Shown piece after piece: positions 8,257 to 18,119 of a DNA stretch of 64,000 nt. Under the pieces are notes generated by a model. The model saw nothing but the letters and a program-made list of their open reading frames with translations, was not told where the DNA came from and ran no database searches. Location: NCBI GenBank assembly GCA_963709995.1, contig CAVPYN010000004.1, positions 1 to 64,000 of the forward strand, read 5' to 3'. Position numbers and translations under genes: made by a program. Every line of letters begins with the position of its first letter. Position 1 is the first letter of the stretch. The DNA is from JAUIIK01 sp963709995. GTDB lineage: Bacteria; Chloroflexota; Chloroflexia; Thermomicrobiales; CFX8.

Positions 8257-9192
8257 ATGGAATATGGCGTGCGGTCGGGTTACGGAGATCTTAAGCGAGT
8301 GATCATGCACCGGCCCGGTGAGGAGCTTCGCAAGGTCACCTCAGCGATGCTAACCGAGTTCAACTTCGACGCGCCGGTCGATGTTGAAGCGTTTGTCGCG
8401 GATTACGATTCCATGCTGGACGTGTTCCATGAGCACGGTGTTGAAACACTTCTTCTGGCCGATATTCTTGCGAGCGATGACGATGCCCTCGGCTACATCC
8501 GCCACCGGCCCAACATGACCTACACTCGCGATCTCGCGACGGTGTTCAAGAGCGGCGCGGTGCTTATGAGCCCACATCTCCGGGGCCGCTGGGGCGATCA
8601 GGAGATGCTTGGCAGGGCGTTTCGCAAGCTTGGTATCCCGATTCTCGGGGCGATCGAGCAGCCGGACTTCCTCGAAGGTGGTGGGGTGATCCCGATCGGT
8701 GAGGATACCGTCGCCGCCTCGATTTGCGATCGCGCCAATGAGAATGGTACGCGTGCTCTCCGCGAGATAGTCCTCGCTAGGGAAGTGGAGTACTTTCTCG
8801 ACGTGCCGCTACCCTTCGGCGAGATCCACATCGACGGCACCTTCATGGTGCTTGACGAGAAACTCTGTGTTGTTCACCAGCCAACCTTTGACATCTTTCC
8901 CTGCCGCCTCTATCAAGCCGGCAAGACCGGTTTCCGGCACATCATGTTCCTCGATTTCCTGGCCGATCGCGGCTTCACTTGTATCACCTTCGACGACGCC
9001 GAGCGCGACGCAATGTGCGCCAATGTCACGATCACTCGCCGCGGCAAATCCGCGATCGGTTTCGCTGGCGCTCCACGGATCAACGCAGAAATCGAATCCC
9101 ATGGCATCTCGATCACCACGATTCCCGGCCAGACACTCGCGCTGGGAAATGGCGGCCCACACTGTATGACTTGTCCGCTGCTGGTGATGTAG
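8257..9192 (+). CDS. Amidinotransferase/arginine-deiminase-fold enzyme
   Basis: A 311-residue member of the guanidino-modifying superfamily (arginine deiminase, DDAH, amidinotransferase). The substrate-binding block RHRPNMTYTRDLATV, the LEGGGVIPIG loop, the HIDGTFMVLD segment carrying the catalytic His and Asp, and the terminal GGPHCMTCPL with the nucleophilic Cys are all present. The enzyme should therefore be active on an arginine-like substrate. Which reaction (citrulline plus ammonia, or transfer) cannot be read from the sequence. The frame is open 30 codons upstream, but ATG 8257 has AAGGAAGG about 12 bases before it and begins at the conserved fold. Confidence 0.85.
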   Translation: MEYGVRSGYGDLKRVIMHRPGEELRKVTSAMLTEFNFDAPVDVEAFVADYDSMLDVFHEHGVETLLLADILASDDDALGYIRHRPNMTYTRDLATVFKSGAVLMSPHLRGRWGDQEMLGRAFRKLGIPILGAIEQPDFLEGGGVIPIGEDTVAASICDRANENGTRALREIVLAREVEYFLDVPLPFGEIHIDGTFMVLDEKLCVVHQPTFDIFPCRLYQAGKTGFRHIMFLDFLADRGFTCITFDDAERDAMCANVTITRRGKSAIGFAGAPRINAEIESHGISITTIPGQTLALGNGGPHCMTCPLLVM

Positions 9193-9233
9193 GTTGTAGA
9201 TGGCAAATAGTAGGAAGATCGGGAAGAGTCTTC

Positions 9234-10334
9234 TCATCCTCTCAACCGCAGGTGGAAGTGCATTGTGTGTTCCGCTTCCGGGACGAAGATCTCGGCCGCT
9301 GGACGTCCGTCGATGAGAGTGACGTCGCGGATGGCGGACCAGAAGGGGTCTTCGTCGGTCTGGGTGTAGGCGATGAAGAGGAGATCAACCCGTTCGATGA
9401 CGCCCGGCTGGTTGAGCAGATCGAGCAGGAACTGGGCGGTTGCGCCATCGAGGTTGTTGTAGCCCTCGAACCAGGCATCGACGTCAACGCCGCGCTGGTG
9501 GCTGATGTGTGGTGGGAATGGCCCGCCGTTCAGATTGCTGAAATCGCCTAGCTGGATTCCTTGTAGCTGCTCGATCAGCGCGCGGGCATCAGGCGTTACC
9601 CAGCTGTTGCCGCCCTGCTCATCTTCACCGACGAAGTAGCGGTTGTCCGCTGTGTAGAGGACAAGTTTAGGGAGGAACTCCATATCTTTGCTTGTGGAGA
9701 CCACCTCGCGTCCATCCGACGCCCGCACCCGCACTCGTAACTCAACATAACCATCCTGGCTTCGGTCGAACTCAGCGAACGCGTTTGAGGGAACGTCGAA
9801 GAAGGGGCCGCTTACCTCAATCGCCACTCGCCCGGATTCACTGAAAGGCAGGAGTAGTTGAGGACTGGCGGCGGGAGCAAGCCCGGCTGTAACGACGAAG
9901 CCAGTCGCTCCATCGGTAATCTCCAGCACAACATCGGATATCTCTCCTTCGCCCTCGATCACGATCGTTCCATGGATCGGAGTGATCCCGCCGAAGAAGG
10001 GATGCTCGTCGATGCTCAGGAATTCGAGTTGAGATCCATCGATGTCGCTCAGTGTCAGTTCAGTGATCTCCAGTCGAGGAGGCGCTGGCGTAGCTGTAGG
10101 TGCCGGGGTTGCGGTTGGGGTCGGAGATGGAGACGGCGTCGGGCTCGTTGTGACCGTAGGGATGGGCGTGTTTGTCGGATTGAGTGTTGCAGTCGCCGTC
10201 GGGGTTCCGGTTGCCAGGATCTCCAAAGTTGCTGGAGCACTTGCGGGGCTGGCCGTAGATTCACCGCGCTGGGGGGAAGAACAGGCGGCCAGAGCAAGGA
10301 CGGCAAAGAAGGCCACCAGCACAACGTCCCTCAC
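9234..10334 (-). CDS. Lipoprotein with MepA-like (LAS) peptidoglycan hydrolase domain
   Basis: A 366-residue lipoprotein. GTG 10334 is chosen because it gives a compact signal peptide ending in the lipobox LALAAC with AGAAGGGAG just upstream; ATG 10355 is an alternative. A Pro/Thr/Ser linker follows at about residues 40-85, then a beta-rich domain. The C-terminus has SHQRGVDVDAWF and a final HTMHFHLRLRG. This H-x6-D plus HxH pattern is that of the zinc peptidases of the LAS/M74 group, which includes MepA, a penicillin-insensitive murein endopeptidase. The role is inferred as cell-wall remodelling outside the membrane. It is divergent from the S9 peptidase gene. Confidence 0.72.
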   Translation of the reverse strand: MRDVVLVAFFAVLALAACSSPQRGESTASPASAPATLEILATGTPTATATLNPTNTPIPTVTTSPTPSPSPTPTATPAPTATPAPPRLEITELTLSDIDGSQLEFLSIDEHPFFGGITPIHGTIVIEGEGEISDVVLEITDGATGFVVTAGLAPAASPQLLLPFSESGRVAIEVSGPFFDVPSNAFAEFDRSQDGYVELRVRVRASDGREVVSTSKDMEFLPKLVLYTADNRYFVGEDEQGGNSWVTPDARALIEQLQGIQLGDFSNLNGGPFPPHISHQRGVDVDAWFEGYNNLDGATAQFLLDLLNQPGVIERVDLLFIAYTQTDEDPFWSAIRDVTLIDGRPAAEIFVPEAEHTMHFHLRLRG

Positions 10335-10436
10335 CCGCTCTCCCTTCTGCTGCATGTGTTCAATCGTGCCGGCAAAGACCACGAAGACGACTATGATACT
10401 CACCAGCAGCTGTCGAACCTGGAAGGACTTCACACG

Positions 10437-12383
10437 ATGCCCGAACAACTCACCGCCGAGGTGCTGTTCTGCGATTTCAAGCTTGCCGGTGACCCGCAAG
10501 TATCGCCTGATGGTTCCGTTATCGCCTACACCCTGACAACCGTCGACCGCGAAAAGAAGAAGGAACAGACTCAGATCTGGTTATGCGATCCCGACGGCGG
10601 CAACCTGCGCCAGTTGACGCATGATGGCAGCCGGAACAGCGAACCGCGCTGGTCGCCGGATGGAACGTCGATTGCATTCGTTTCGAACCGCGTCGAGAAG
10701 AGCGGCATATTCATCCTGTCGCTTTCCGGCGGAGATGCCCGTGAGATTGCCCGGCACATGCAGGGTATCTCGAACATTGCCTGGTCAGCCGACGGTAAGT
10801 TCATCGCCTATGTCACCGACTACGACCCGGACAATCCCGACGAGGAACTGCCCGGCGATGACGATGCCCCGCGCATCCGGGTCACCAGCCGGCTCGACTA
10901 CAAAGTGGACGGGCTTGGCTACCGGGGCGACATCCGCAAGCAGCTCTTCGTTGCTGGAATCGACGGCGCCCGGTCTCGAAAGATCACGAATGATGCTCAA
11001 GACTATGCCCATCCTCGCTGGTCCCCAGACGGCAAGACAATCGCCGTCCAGCGCTCTGGAGATGATAGCGTCGGTTCGCGGCTGGCGCTGATCGATGTCG
11101 GGTCGGGGGCGTCGACACTGGTGAATCCCCAGGGCGGGGCGGTTGACGGCTATGCCTGGTCGCCGGATGGGATGAAGATCATCTATTCCGGCGAGGACGG
11201 CCAGACCTACCACGGCGATATCTGGCTCTACGATGTTGAATCCGGCGAACGCATCGAATTGTTGAAGGATCTGGACTGGAACCCAGGCGTCCGTTTCGGC
11301 GGCGGCATGGAAGCCGAGCCCGCCTGGCTGGATGACCGCCGGGTGCTCTTTCAGGGCGCGAAGGGAGGTACGACCGTCCTCCAGGTCATTGACACCGAAG
11401 CCGGTACTGCCGAACTCCTCCGCGAGGGCAACAACATGGCCGGGGCGATCAGCGTGGCCGCGAACGGATCCATAGCGGCCCGCGCATTCAACAGTCTAGA
11501 CCGGCGTGGCGAGATCGCCGTCATCAATCTGGCCGACGCCACCGCCTCGCTCATCACCGGCTATTCGGACGAGGTGCTGGAGAGGCGTCCCCAGGCGCTC
11601 TGGGAGCGTTTCGACGTCGAGCGTGGAGGGCTGACGATCGAAGCCTGGATGCTGAAACCGCCCACCTTCCATCCCGAAAAGAAGTACCCGTTTGTCCTCG
11701 ACATCCACGGCGGGCCGAATGGCTTCTATGGCTACGACTTCAACCCGACCCACCAGGCGCTCGCCTCGGCCGGTTACATCGTCGTCTACTGCAACCCGCG
11801 CGGTTCCGGCAGCTACGGGCACGACTTCTCCAGCCGCGTTTTCAGTGACTGGGGCGGCGAGGATTTCAAAGATTTGATGGCGGTGATGGACTCGGCGCTT
11901 GAACATCCCTATTGTGACGCTAGCCGGCAAGGAATTCGCGGCTATAGCTACGGCGGTTACATGACTGCCTGGACGATCGGTCAGACTGACCGTTTCCATG
12001 CAGCCGTTTGTGGCGCGCCCTGTTTCGACCTCGAATCTTTCTGGGGAACCAGCGACATCGGTGTGCGCTTCGGCACAGTGCAGTTTGGCGGTCCAGCGCA
12101 CGAGATCCCTGAATGGTACGAGCGGCACTCGCCCTCCTACCACGCGCACAATGCCACGACACCGACGCTGATCATCCACGGCGAAGCCGACGAGCGTTGT
12201 CCGATCGGCCAGGGAGAGCAGATGTTCATTGCGCTCAAGAAATCCGGCGTCGACACCGAGTTTGCTCGCTATCCCGGCGGCGCGCATCCGTTCCTCAACG
12301 ACGGTCCGATCGAGCACCGCATCGACGCGCTCCAGCGGACTATCGACTGGTTCGATCGCTACCTGAAAGACGGGATCTCGTAA
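10437..12383 (+). CDS. S9-family prolyl oligopeptidase / acylaminoacyl peptidase
   Basis: A 648-residue serine peptidase. The N-terminal half contains WD40/TolB-like beta-propeller blades (SPDGSVIAY, WSPDGTSIAFVSN, WSPDGKTIAV, WSPDGMKIIYSG) that gate access. The C-terminal alpha/beta-hydrolase domain has IHGGPNGFYGY for the oxyanion hole, nucleophile Ser in GYSYGGYMTAW (about residue 504), Asp in GEADERCP and His in GGAHPFLN. There is no signal peptide, so it is probably cytoplasmic and degrades short peptides. The open frame extends far upstream, but ATG 10437 has GGAAGGA 9 bases before it and starts the family homology. Confidence 0.93.
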   Translation: MPEQLTAEVLFCDFKLAGDPQVSPDGSVIAYTLTTVDREKKKEQTQIWLCDPDGGNLRQLTHDGSRNSEPRWSPDGTSIAFVSNRVEKSGIFILSLSGGDAREIARHMQGISNIAWSADGKFIAYVTDYDPDNPDEELPGDDDAPRIRVTSRLDYKVDGLGYRGDIRKQLFVAGIDGARSRKITNDAQDYAHPRWSPDGKTIAVQRSGDDSVGSRLALIDVGSGASTLVNPQGGAVDGYAWSPDGMKIIYSGEDGQTYHGDIWLYDVESGERIELLKDLDWNPGVRFGGGMEAEPAWLDDRRVLFQGAKGGTTVLQVIDTEAGTAELLREGNNMAGAISVAANGSIAARAFNSLDRRGEIAVINLADATASLITGYSDEVLERRPQALWERFDVERGGLTIEAWMLKPPTFHPEKKYPFVLDIHGGPNGFYGYDFNPTHQALASAGYIVVYCNPRGSGSYGHDFSSRVFSDWGGEDFKDLMAVMDSALEHPYCDASRQGIRGYSYGGYMTAWTIGQTDRFHAAVCGAPCFDLESFWGTSDIGVRFGTVQFGGPAHEIPEWYERHSPSYHAHNATTPTLIIHGEADERCPIGQGEQMFIALKKSGVDTEFARYPGGAHPFLNDGPIEHRIDALQRTIDWFDRYLKDGIS

Positions 12384-12621
12384 GCGCCTTCGAATGGGCG
12401 GAGCATCCGTCGCGCAGACGTCTTGTTCATTGCCACAGGCACAAGATCAGCCTTACTGCGTCTCTTGCTCGGAGGTGAGAGCGAACCATGTCATAGCGCA
12501 ATTGGCCCGAATGTACTGTACGTTCTCTGACCTCAATCGGCTAGTGTACTGATAGACTACGGACATTCGGTGCGCCGACTGTGTCCGTGATGCAACCTCG
12601 AACGAATGCCAGGACGTCCAG

Positions 12622-13179
12622 ATGACTCGCCGGCAATTCAACCTACGCGCCATCAAGCAAGTTCGCGAAATGGAACAGACGCGCGCGCGTGAGCGCCTGG
12701 AAGAGCTGTCCAATCCCGGAGTCGTTGAGGGGAACGCGGAGACCGGAAAATTCGTCGAGGACCACCTGCTGGAGACCCGGCGCGACATCCGTCCTGTGTC
12801 TGGTCCGCTCTCCGATCGGCTGCGGCAGATCGATCCCAGGCGTTTCGAGCAACGAGAAAACCAGGAAACCCTGCGGGTGACGCTCCAGGACCTCGACGGC
12901 AACGATATCGCCAGCCTGCCCTGTGACGAGATGGCTGGCATCATCATCCTCGGTCGCGGCCAGAACGCGACGGTCAAGATTGGCAATGATCCCTACGTGC
13001 ACCGGGTCCACGCCCACATGCGCTGGGACGCCTCCACCAATTCCCACATCATCGTCCACGGTGGCGGGGAGAATGCGACCTATGTCAACAAGCGCAAGAT
13101 CCGAGCGCCGTTCACCCTTCACGACGGTCATCGCATCCGTCTTGGCCGCACCGATCTGGTGTATCGGGTCGATTCCTGA
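12622..13179 (+). CDS. FHA-domain protein
   Basis: A 185-residue protein. The first 85 residues are hydrophilic and probably helical (rich in Arg, Glu and Gln). The rest is a forkhead-associated domain, a phosphothreonine-binding module: IILGRGQNATVKI, then VHRVHAHMRWD, then NATYVNKRKI and LHDGHRIRLG. The canonical Ser-Arg-x-H contact is altered to HRVHA, and the conserved Asn (NKRKI) is kept, so phosphopeptide binding is plausible but not certain. No kinase is adjacent. It is convergent with the PepSY gene across a hairpin. Confidence 0.8.
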   Translation: MTRRQFNLRAIKQVREMEQTRARERLEELSNPGVVEGNAETGKFVEDHLLETRRDIRPVSGPLSDRLRQIDPRRFEQRENQETLRVTLQDLDGNDIASLPCDEMAGIIILGRGQNATVKIGNDPYVHRVHAHMRWDASTNSHIIVHGGGENATYVNKRKIRAPFTLHDGHRIRLGRTDLVYRVDS

Positions 13180-13237
13180 TTTGACATTGAACCGGTTCGT
13201 CCCCGGTTCGACATAAACAACAGCTTGGAAGAGAACA

Positions 13238-13275
13238 AGAGCACCCGCGGCCCGTAGAACCGCTGAAGGTGCTCT
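13238..13275. terminator. Hairpin between convergent FHA and PepSY genes
   Basis: AGAGCACC at 13238 pairs perfectly with GGTGCTCT at 13268 around a 22-base GC-rich loop. It is placed between convergent genes, but there is no T-tract, so terminator function is inferred from position. Confidence 0.45.
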
Positions 13276-13300
13276 CGTCGAATATCTACACTATCGGTGA

Positions 13301-13624
13301 TTAGTCGTCGTCGACGCCGGGCTCATCGGCTTCGGTGAAGATCACGTTGAAGTCCTCGTCGAGATGGACGTCAACCTGGCTGCCGTCGTCGAGCGTGACC
13401 TCGACTTCGTAGTAACCCTCTTCATCGCCAACCTCGGTGTCAGTTACCCGTCCACCTCCGGTGTGTTCCAGCGCGGCGTCGCTCGCCTGCTGTAGTGCGG
13501 GGCCGGTAATCGGCTGCTCGTTATCGCCGGAAGCCATGCCGAACGCCAGGCCAGCGCCGGCAATTACGGCAATCGCCAGCGTCCCGGCCAGCACGACCAG
13601 TCGCCTGCGTCTATCTGCCAACAT
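13301..13624 (-). CDS. PepSY-domain membrane-anchored protein
   Basis: A 107-residue protein: basic MLADRRRR start, one hydrophobic anchor at about residues 9-30, then a PepSY-like domain (PITGPALQQASDAALEHTGG, followed by EGYYEVEVTLDDGSQVDVHL) and a very acidic tail. PepSY domains are usually extracytoplasmic and are thought to inhibit or modulate peptidases. Nothing here fixes the partner, although the MepA-like lipoprotein and S9 peptidase lie within 4 kb. Confidence 0.72.
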   Translation of the reverse strand: MLADRRRRLVVLAGTLAIAVIAGAGLAFGMASGDNEQPITGPALQQASDAALEHTGGGRVTDTEVGDEEGYYEVEVTLDDGSQVDVHLDEDFNVIFTEADEPGVDDD

Positions 13625-13710
13625 CTGTATCTCCCGTCTGCGCTATCGAAGTCCGATTCGCTCGATTCTGTAAGCAGCCTACGAGACGGAAATAAAATGC
13701 CGATAAAGCC

Positions 13711-14379
13711 TCAGTTGGATCGGGCAGCGAGGACGAGCCGATGATCTACAGATAGATCCGTATCGAGGATGTCGGTCGGTTTGAAGGCGTTCATCGGGCT
13801 CTGGTCGTTCGGGCTCGGCACAAGTGCCACCAGCAAGGGCATGTGCGCCTTGAGAATGACGTTGCTGTTGCGCTCGGAGAGCGGCTCGCGCACTTCCAGA
13901 CTCGCCGCGCGGCTTCAGCGCGACGTGCATGAACCAGTTGATGACGTCAATCGGGATCTGATCGCGCTCGATGTCATGCGTCTTCAGGCCGTCGGCCAAG
14001 CACGTCGAGCGAGTTGCGATGTCCATCGATGCCGTAGTCGTCAGATAGGCGCGGCTCGTCGTCGAGCGGGAAGAGGACATCGTGCCGGCCAACGGTGTCG
14101 TCGATCACCGTCATCATCTTGTTGCGCTTGTTCGAATAGATGCCGTGGTCTTTGAGCAACAGTAGCGAGTGATTGATCGCGCGGGTATGCGCGGTGGACA
14201 GAAACTCGCTGTGGTCCTCGGCGTTGAAAGCGGTCATGATCGCGACCTGCTTGCCGAGCATATCCGAAATCTGAAGGAATTGATCGGTCTTGAGTTCGAA
14301 GACTTCGCGCCTTGCCCGCCCGAACCTGGGCCGCCCGGCGCGTCATCCGTCCGGCTAGTGGACCTGATTGTACGCTCAC
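13711..14379 (-). pseudogene. DUF1989 (urea carboxylase-associated family) gene, several frameshifts
   Basis: Four segments in different frames join into one DUF1989-like protein. In order they are: a leader ending near RAGKAR, then FELKTDQFLQISDMLGKQVA to YGIDGHRNSLDVLG, then LKTHDIERDQIPIDVINWF, then LSERNSNVILKAHMPLLVAL to the stop. Family landmarks visible are the GKQVA turn, STAHTRAINHSL, RHDVLFP and the NWFMHV block. At least three single-base indels are needed (near 14306, 13990 and 13895). No substrate can be given; the family is often found beside urea carboxylase, but no such gene is here. It is either a decayed gene or a product of sequence errors, like its neighbours to 18 kb. Confidence 0.65.
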
Positions 14380-14596
14380 TTGTCATCCTTCATCTCGCGG
14401 ACGGCTTGTCCATGTCACGTCCTGCGCCGATCAATTGATGGCGCACGCTGACGGCAAGTATACTCGCTGATGCCTTCCCTCCACGCAGAGCACTGAGTGA
14501 TGGCGAGCTCGCGAGTGATACCGTAGCAGTCGCGCTCTGAGGATCAGTTATCAGTGGACATGCGAACATCCTTCTGATCTCCGGCGATTCCAGCGC

Positions 14597-15562
14597 TTGC
14601 GCGGCCGGCGGGGCGTCGGTCCTGCTTCTCGTGGGTTGTTTAGGTTGGTCTTGGTCGCCTACGCCAGTCTCTCAGTTTATAAAGCAATGACTACACGACG
14701 ACGCCGCGCCAGGTGGCGGCGCAACCACGCCGCTGATGTTGGCTTACCCTTCGAGATCGTCTTTTTTCGATCCCTCGCGAAGGACAACCTGGAGCTCAGC
14801 GGCTGGTGGGTTCGAACAGGACTTGGGCCCGGCTCTGGTTCTCGCTCACGGGCGCTATCAGAACCGGACGAGCTTCCTGGATATGGCAAGACCGCTATGG
14901 GATCGACGGGTATAGCCTGCTGCTGTTCGACCTTCGGGGTCACGGAACTTCCGCGAAGGCGAGTTGCACGTACGGTCTCGCGAGCAATGGGACATCCTCG
15001 GAGCGGTTGAGTTTGTCGAAACCCAGGATGTTGAACGGGAGTCGATCGGCGTCCTTGGGAGGAGCCTTGGCGGCGCAAGCGCGTTGATCGCGATGGAGCA
15101 CGATCCAGGACTTGCGGCCGTTGTCAGCGATTCTGCCTATGCGGATGGAGTCCCGTTGCTGGCTCGCAACCGCTACGACCGGGATTGAAGCTCGCGCTGC
15201 GGGTTGTGAGGATGTCGATATTGATCGGTCCAGCCAGCGCGTGCGGTCGCGCAGGCAACGCGGGGACGAGTTCTCTTGATCCATGGTTTGGATGACCGCG
15301 CTGTGCCGGTCGATCATCTCCGGCGCATTCAGGAAATTGGGGGTAGTCGGGTCGCTGAAACCTGGATTGCCTCGGCGCGGGGCATCTCGGGGCTTATCCG
15401 CTTGGACCAGAGGAATACGCGGATCGCGTCGACGTATTTTTCAGGACCACGCTGAAGACCGAGTCTGGCGCACAAAATATCGGCTCGCGTACGTCGCTTG
15501 CGTGGTGGCGTACATCTTCTGGCCAGGCTCTCGATAGCGCCATCCATGACGCCATCGGATGA
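14597..15562 (+). pseudogene. Alpha/beta-hydrolase with N-terminal anchor, several frameshifts
   Basis: Fragments in changing frames add up to one hydrolase: an N-terminal hydrophobic stretch (LFRLVLVAYASLSVYKAM), LPFEIVFFRS and LELSGWWV, then YGIDGYSLLLFDLRGHGTS, then SIGVLGRSLGGASALIAME with the nucleophile elbow GRSLGG, then LLIHGLDDRAVPVDHL carrying the acidic residue, then EYADRVDVFFRTTL near the end. The order is that of the BAAT/YqiA-like serine hydrolases with a transmembrane leader. At least four indels separate the pieces. Start is approximate (TTG 14597 is the first in-frame option). Substrate unknown. Confidence 0.6.
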
Positions 15563-15755
15563 GATTCAGCGTACTGGTAGTTCGACCGTAGCGGGACGTG
15601 TCGCGTTGGCGGGTCCTTCGGTCCCACTTCCCTCAATCCCCAGAACAGGAAGTCAGGACGGTCGCCGAGACACGCCAGCGGCAGCTCCCCGGCGTCGCCG
15701 GACTCGCTTGGCGCAAACACATACGTCGACAAATGACCCTGCGGACTGCGTATCT

Positions 15756-17023
15756 CTATTCTTCCCAGCGAGCCAGCACCAGACATGCGTTCTGACCGCC
15801 GAGGCCGAAGGAGTTCTTCAGCGCGATGCGGATGTCGACTCTCGGGCCTGATTTGGCACGTAGTCGAGATCGCAGTCCGGATCGGGCTGTCTCCTGATTG
15901 ATCGTCGGGTGGACCCGCCCGTCACGGATGCTGAGGACGGTTGCCATCGTCTCGATCGCCCCGGCCGCGCCCATCGTGTGGCCGATCATCGACTTGGTCG
16001 AGTTGACCGGGATCGCGCGAGCGTGTTCTTCGCCGAGCGCGAGTTTGATTGACTGCGTCTCGGCGGCATCGCCAAGCGGCGTTGAGGCGGCGTGGGCATT
16101 GACGAAGTCGATCTCTCCCGCTTCTACTCCCGCGTCGCCAGAGCCATGTGGATCGCCCTCGCCGCGCCAAACCCTTCCGGGTGGGGGGCTATTGGATGGT
16201 AAGCGTCCGATGAACTGCCCGCGCCGAGCACTTCGGCATAGATCGTCGCGTCGCGGCGCAGGGCGTGTTCCAGGTCTTCGAGGACGAGGATCCCCGCGCC
16301 GTCGCCGATCACGAAGCCCGTGCGCTCGCCATCGAAGGGCCGGCTGGCACTTTCTGGCGTCTCGTTCAGGGTGCTGGCCGCGCGCTGGACGATGAAGGAA
16401 GCGACAAAGAGTGGAAAGACGGCGTGCTCCGCCCCGCCGGCAACCATGACGTCCGCTTCGCCGCGCCGGATGACCGCTGTGGCGTCGGCGATGGCCTGAG
16501 CGCCGGTGGCGCATGCCGTCGATACGGTCGAGTTTGGGCCGAGCAACTGGATATGCCTGGGCGACGTGATAGGAGGCCATGTTGTGCGGAAAGGTCGTCA
16601 TGAAAGTGGGGCGAGACGCGCCGGTAACCACGTTCGTCAAGTGTTCGGGTCATCTCGGCGATCTCGGACATACCACCAGCACCAGTGCCGATGATCACGC
16701 CGGCTCGCTCATGATTCGATTGGATACCGTTGCTCGGCAAGCCAGCGTCGGCGAGCGCTTCGCCCGCAGCCACGATACCGAAACGCGCATAGCGGGCGAT
16801 GTTGCGGGCCTGCTTGGCATCGATCATCGGCAGTTCGGGCGTTCCTTTGACTTCGGCTCCGATTTGGACCGGGAGTTCACTCGGGTCCCAACGGTCGATG
16901 CGGGTGATGCCTGACTCGCCAGCGAGCAGGCGTTGCCAGGTGCCCTCTGCGGAATCGGCGAGCGATGTGATTGCGCCCAGTCCGGTGACGACGACGCTGC
17001 GGCGGTTGGTCGGGGTTGGTCAT
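15756..17023 (-). pseudogene. fabF: Beta-ketoacyl-ACP synthase II, frameshifted
   Basis: A whole FabF can be assembled across frames. It starts at ATG 17023 (AGAGGA nine bases upstream). SVVVTGLGAITSLADSAEGT follows after a first indel, then the MIDAKQARNIARYARFGI block, STACATGAQAIADA with the active-site Cys, NAHAASTPLGDAAE with the first His, GHTMGAAGAIETMA with the second His, and NSFGLGGQNACLVL at the end. The Cys-His-His triad is intact, but at least four indels (near 17010, 16560, 16150 and 15860) break the frame. FabF performs chain elongation in fatty acid synthesis and is normally needed, which argues for sequencing or assembly error over decay. Confidence 0.8.
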
Positions 17024-17231
17024 TGGTGCGTCCTCTCGACTGGCCGGAAGCGGGCATCTGGTCAGTCCATCGGCGATTGTACCGGAATCTCGGCCACAGG
17101 CAGCGCGGAAGACGTGGCCTATACTTTCGTGGCGACGAGAACGACGGCGCGGGGAGTGGAGAGCTTACGGTTCGCTGCCGTCTGATGCAGCTGCAGCAAG
17201 CTCGATAGCGTGCCAGTTCACGAAGGACGAC

Positions 17232-18056
17232 ATGGATATCACGATCTCTCTCGATCCGGTCATTCTCGAAGTAGGCGGCGTCGCCTTTCTGCGTTGGTAC
17301 AGCATAGCGATCACGACGGCTATCTTCGTCGCCGTCTGGTTGATCGATCGCGAGTTCAAACGCAAGGGCATGGACACTACTCACTATGGCGGGATCGCCG
17401 ACCTGGACGATTGTGCTCGGAATCATCGGCGCGCGCATGTTCCATGTCGTCGATGACTGGAGTTCTACTCGGACAACCCGCAGCGTATCATTCAGATTCA
17501 ACGTGGCGGTCTCGCGATCTGGGGCGCGACAATCATGGGAGCGCTCGGCGTCTACATCGGCTGCAGGATCTACAACGTCAACTTCATGAAGGCCATCGAC
17601 GCGGTCGCGCCGGGTCTGGTTCTGGCCCAAGCCATTGGCCGCTGGGGAACATCGTCAATGGCGACGCCTGGGGCGCGCCAACCGACGCCTTCTTTTCCTT
17701 CACCTACACCAATCCTGATTCGTTCATCCCGAACGAATTGCTCAATGTTCCGCACCCATCCCTATCCGGTTTATGACATGGCCCTGAACCTGCTCGTTTT
17801 CGCGCTCATCTGGAAGCTGCGCACCAGGCCGATGCCCGATGGAGCCCTCTTCGCAATCTTCCTTATTAGCTACGGTATCGGGCGATTCTTTATTCACGGC
17901 TGGTTCCGCCAGGAGGATATTTGGCTCCTGAACATGCAGCAGGCACAGGTCTTCTCCCTGCTTGGCGCGGCAGTTGGGGCGGCGATGCTCGCGGTTCTCT
18001 ACTACCGCGACCGCCCAGAGGACACAAGCCCCTCAACTTCTGCCGAGGCTGCGTAA
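17232..18056 (+). pseudogene. lgt: Prolipoprotein diacylglyceryl transferase, frameshifted
   Basis: Lgt moves diacylglycerol from phosphatidylglycerol to the lipobox Cys of prolipoproteins. The assembled product runs VAFLRWYSIAITTAIFVAVW, TIVLGIIGARMFHVVDDW, RGGLAIWGATIMGALGVYIG, VLAQAIGRWGN, IVNGDAWGAP, PTHPYPVYDMALNL and LISYGIGRFFIHGWFRQED. The signature region RWGN to NGDAWG and the HPYP motif are present but lie in different frames; four indels (near 17403, 17460, 17646 and 17752) are required. ATG 17232 follows AAGGACG. The window encodes at least two lipoproteins that would need this enzyme, so a functional copy is expected in the genome. Confidence 0.85.
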
Positions 18057-18119
18057 CGCGATAGCCCTCATGCGCTTTCTGGTGTAGAGCGGCGCCAGCG
18101 AATGTAGCAAAGATGTGTG

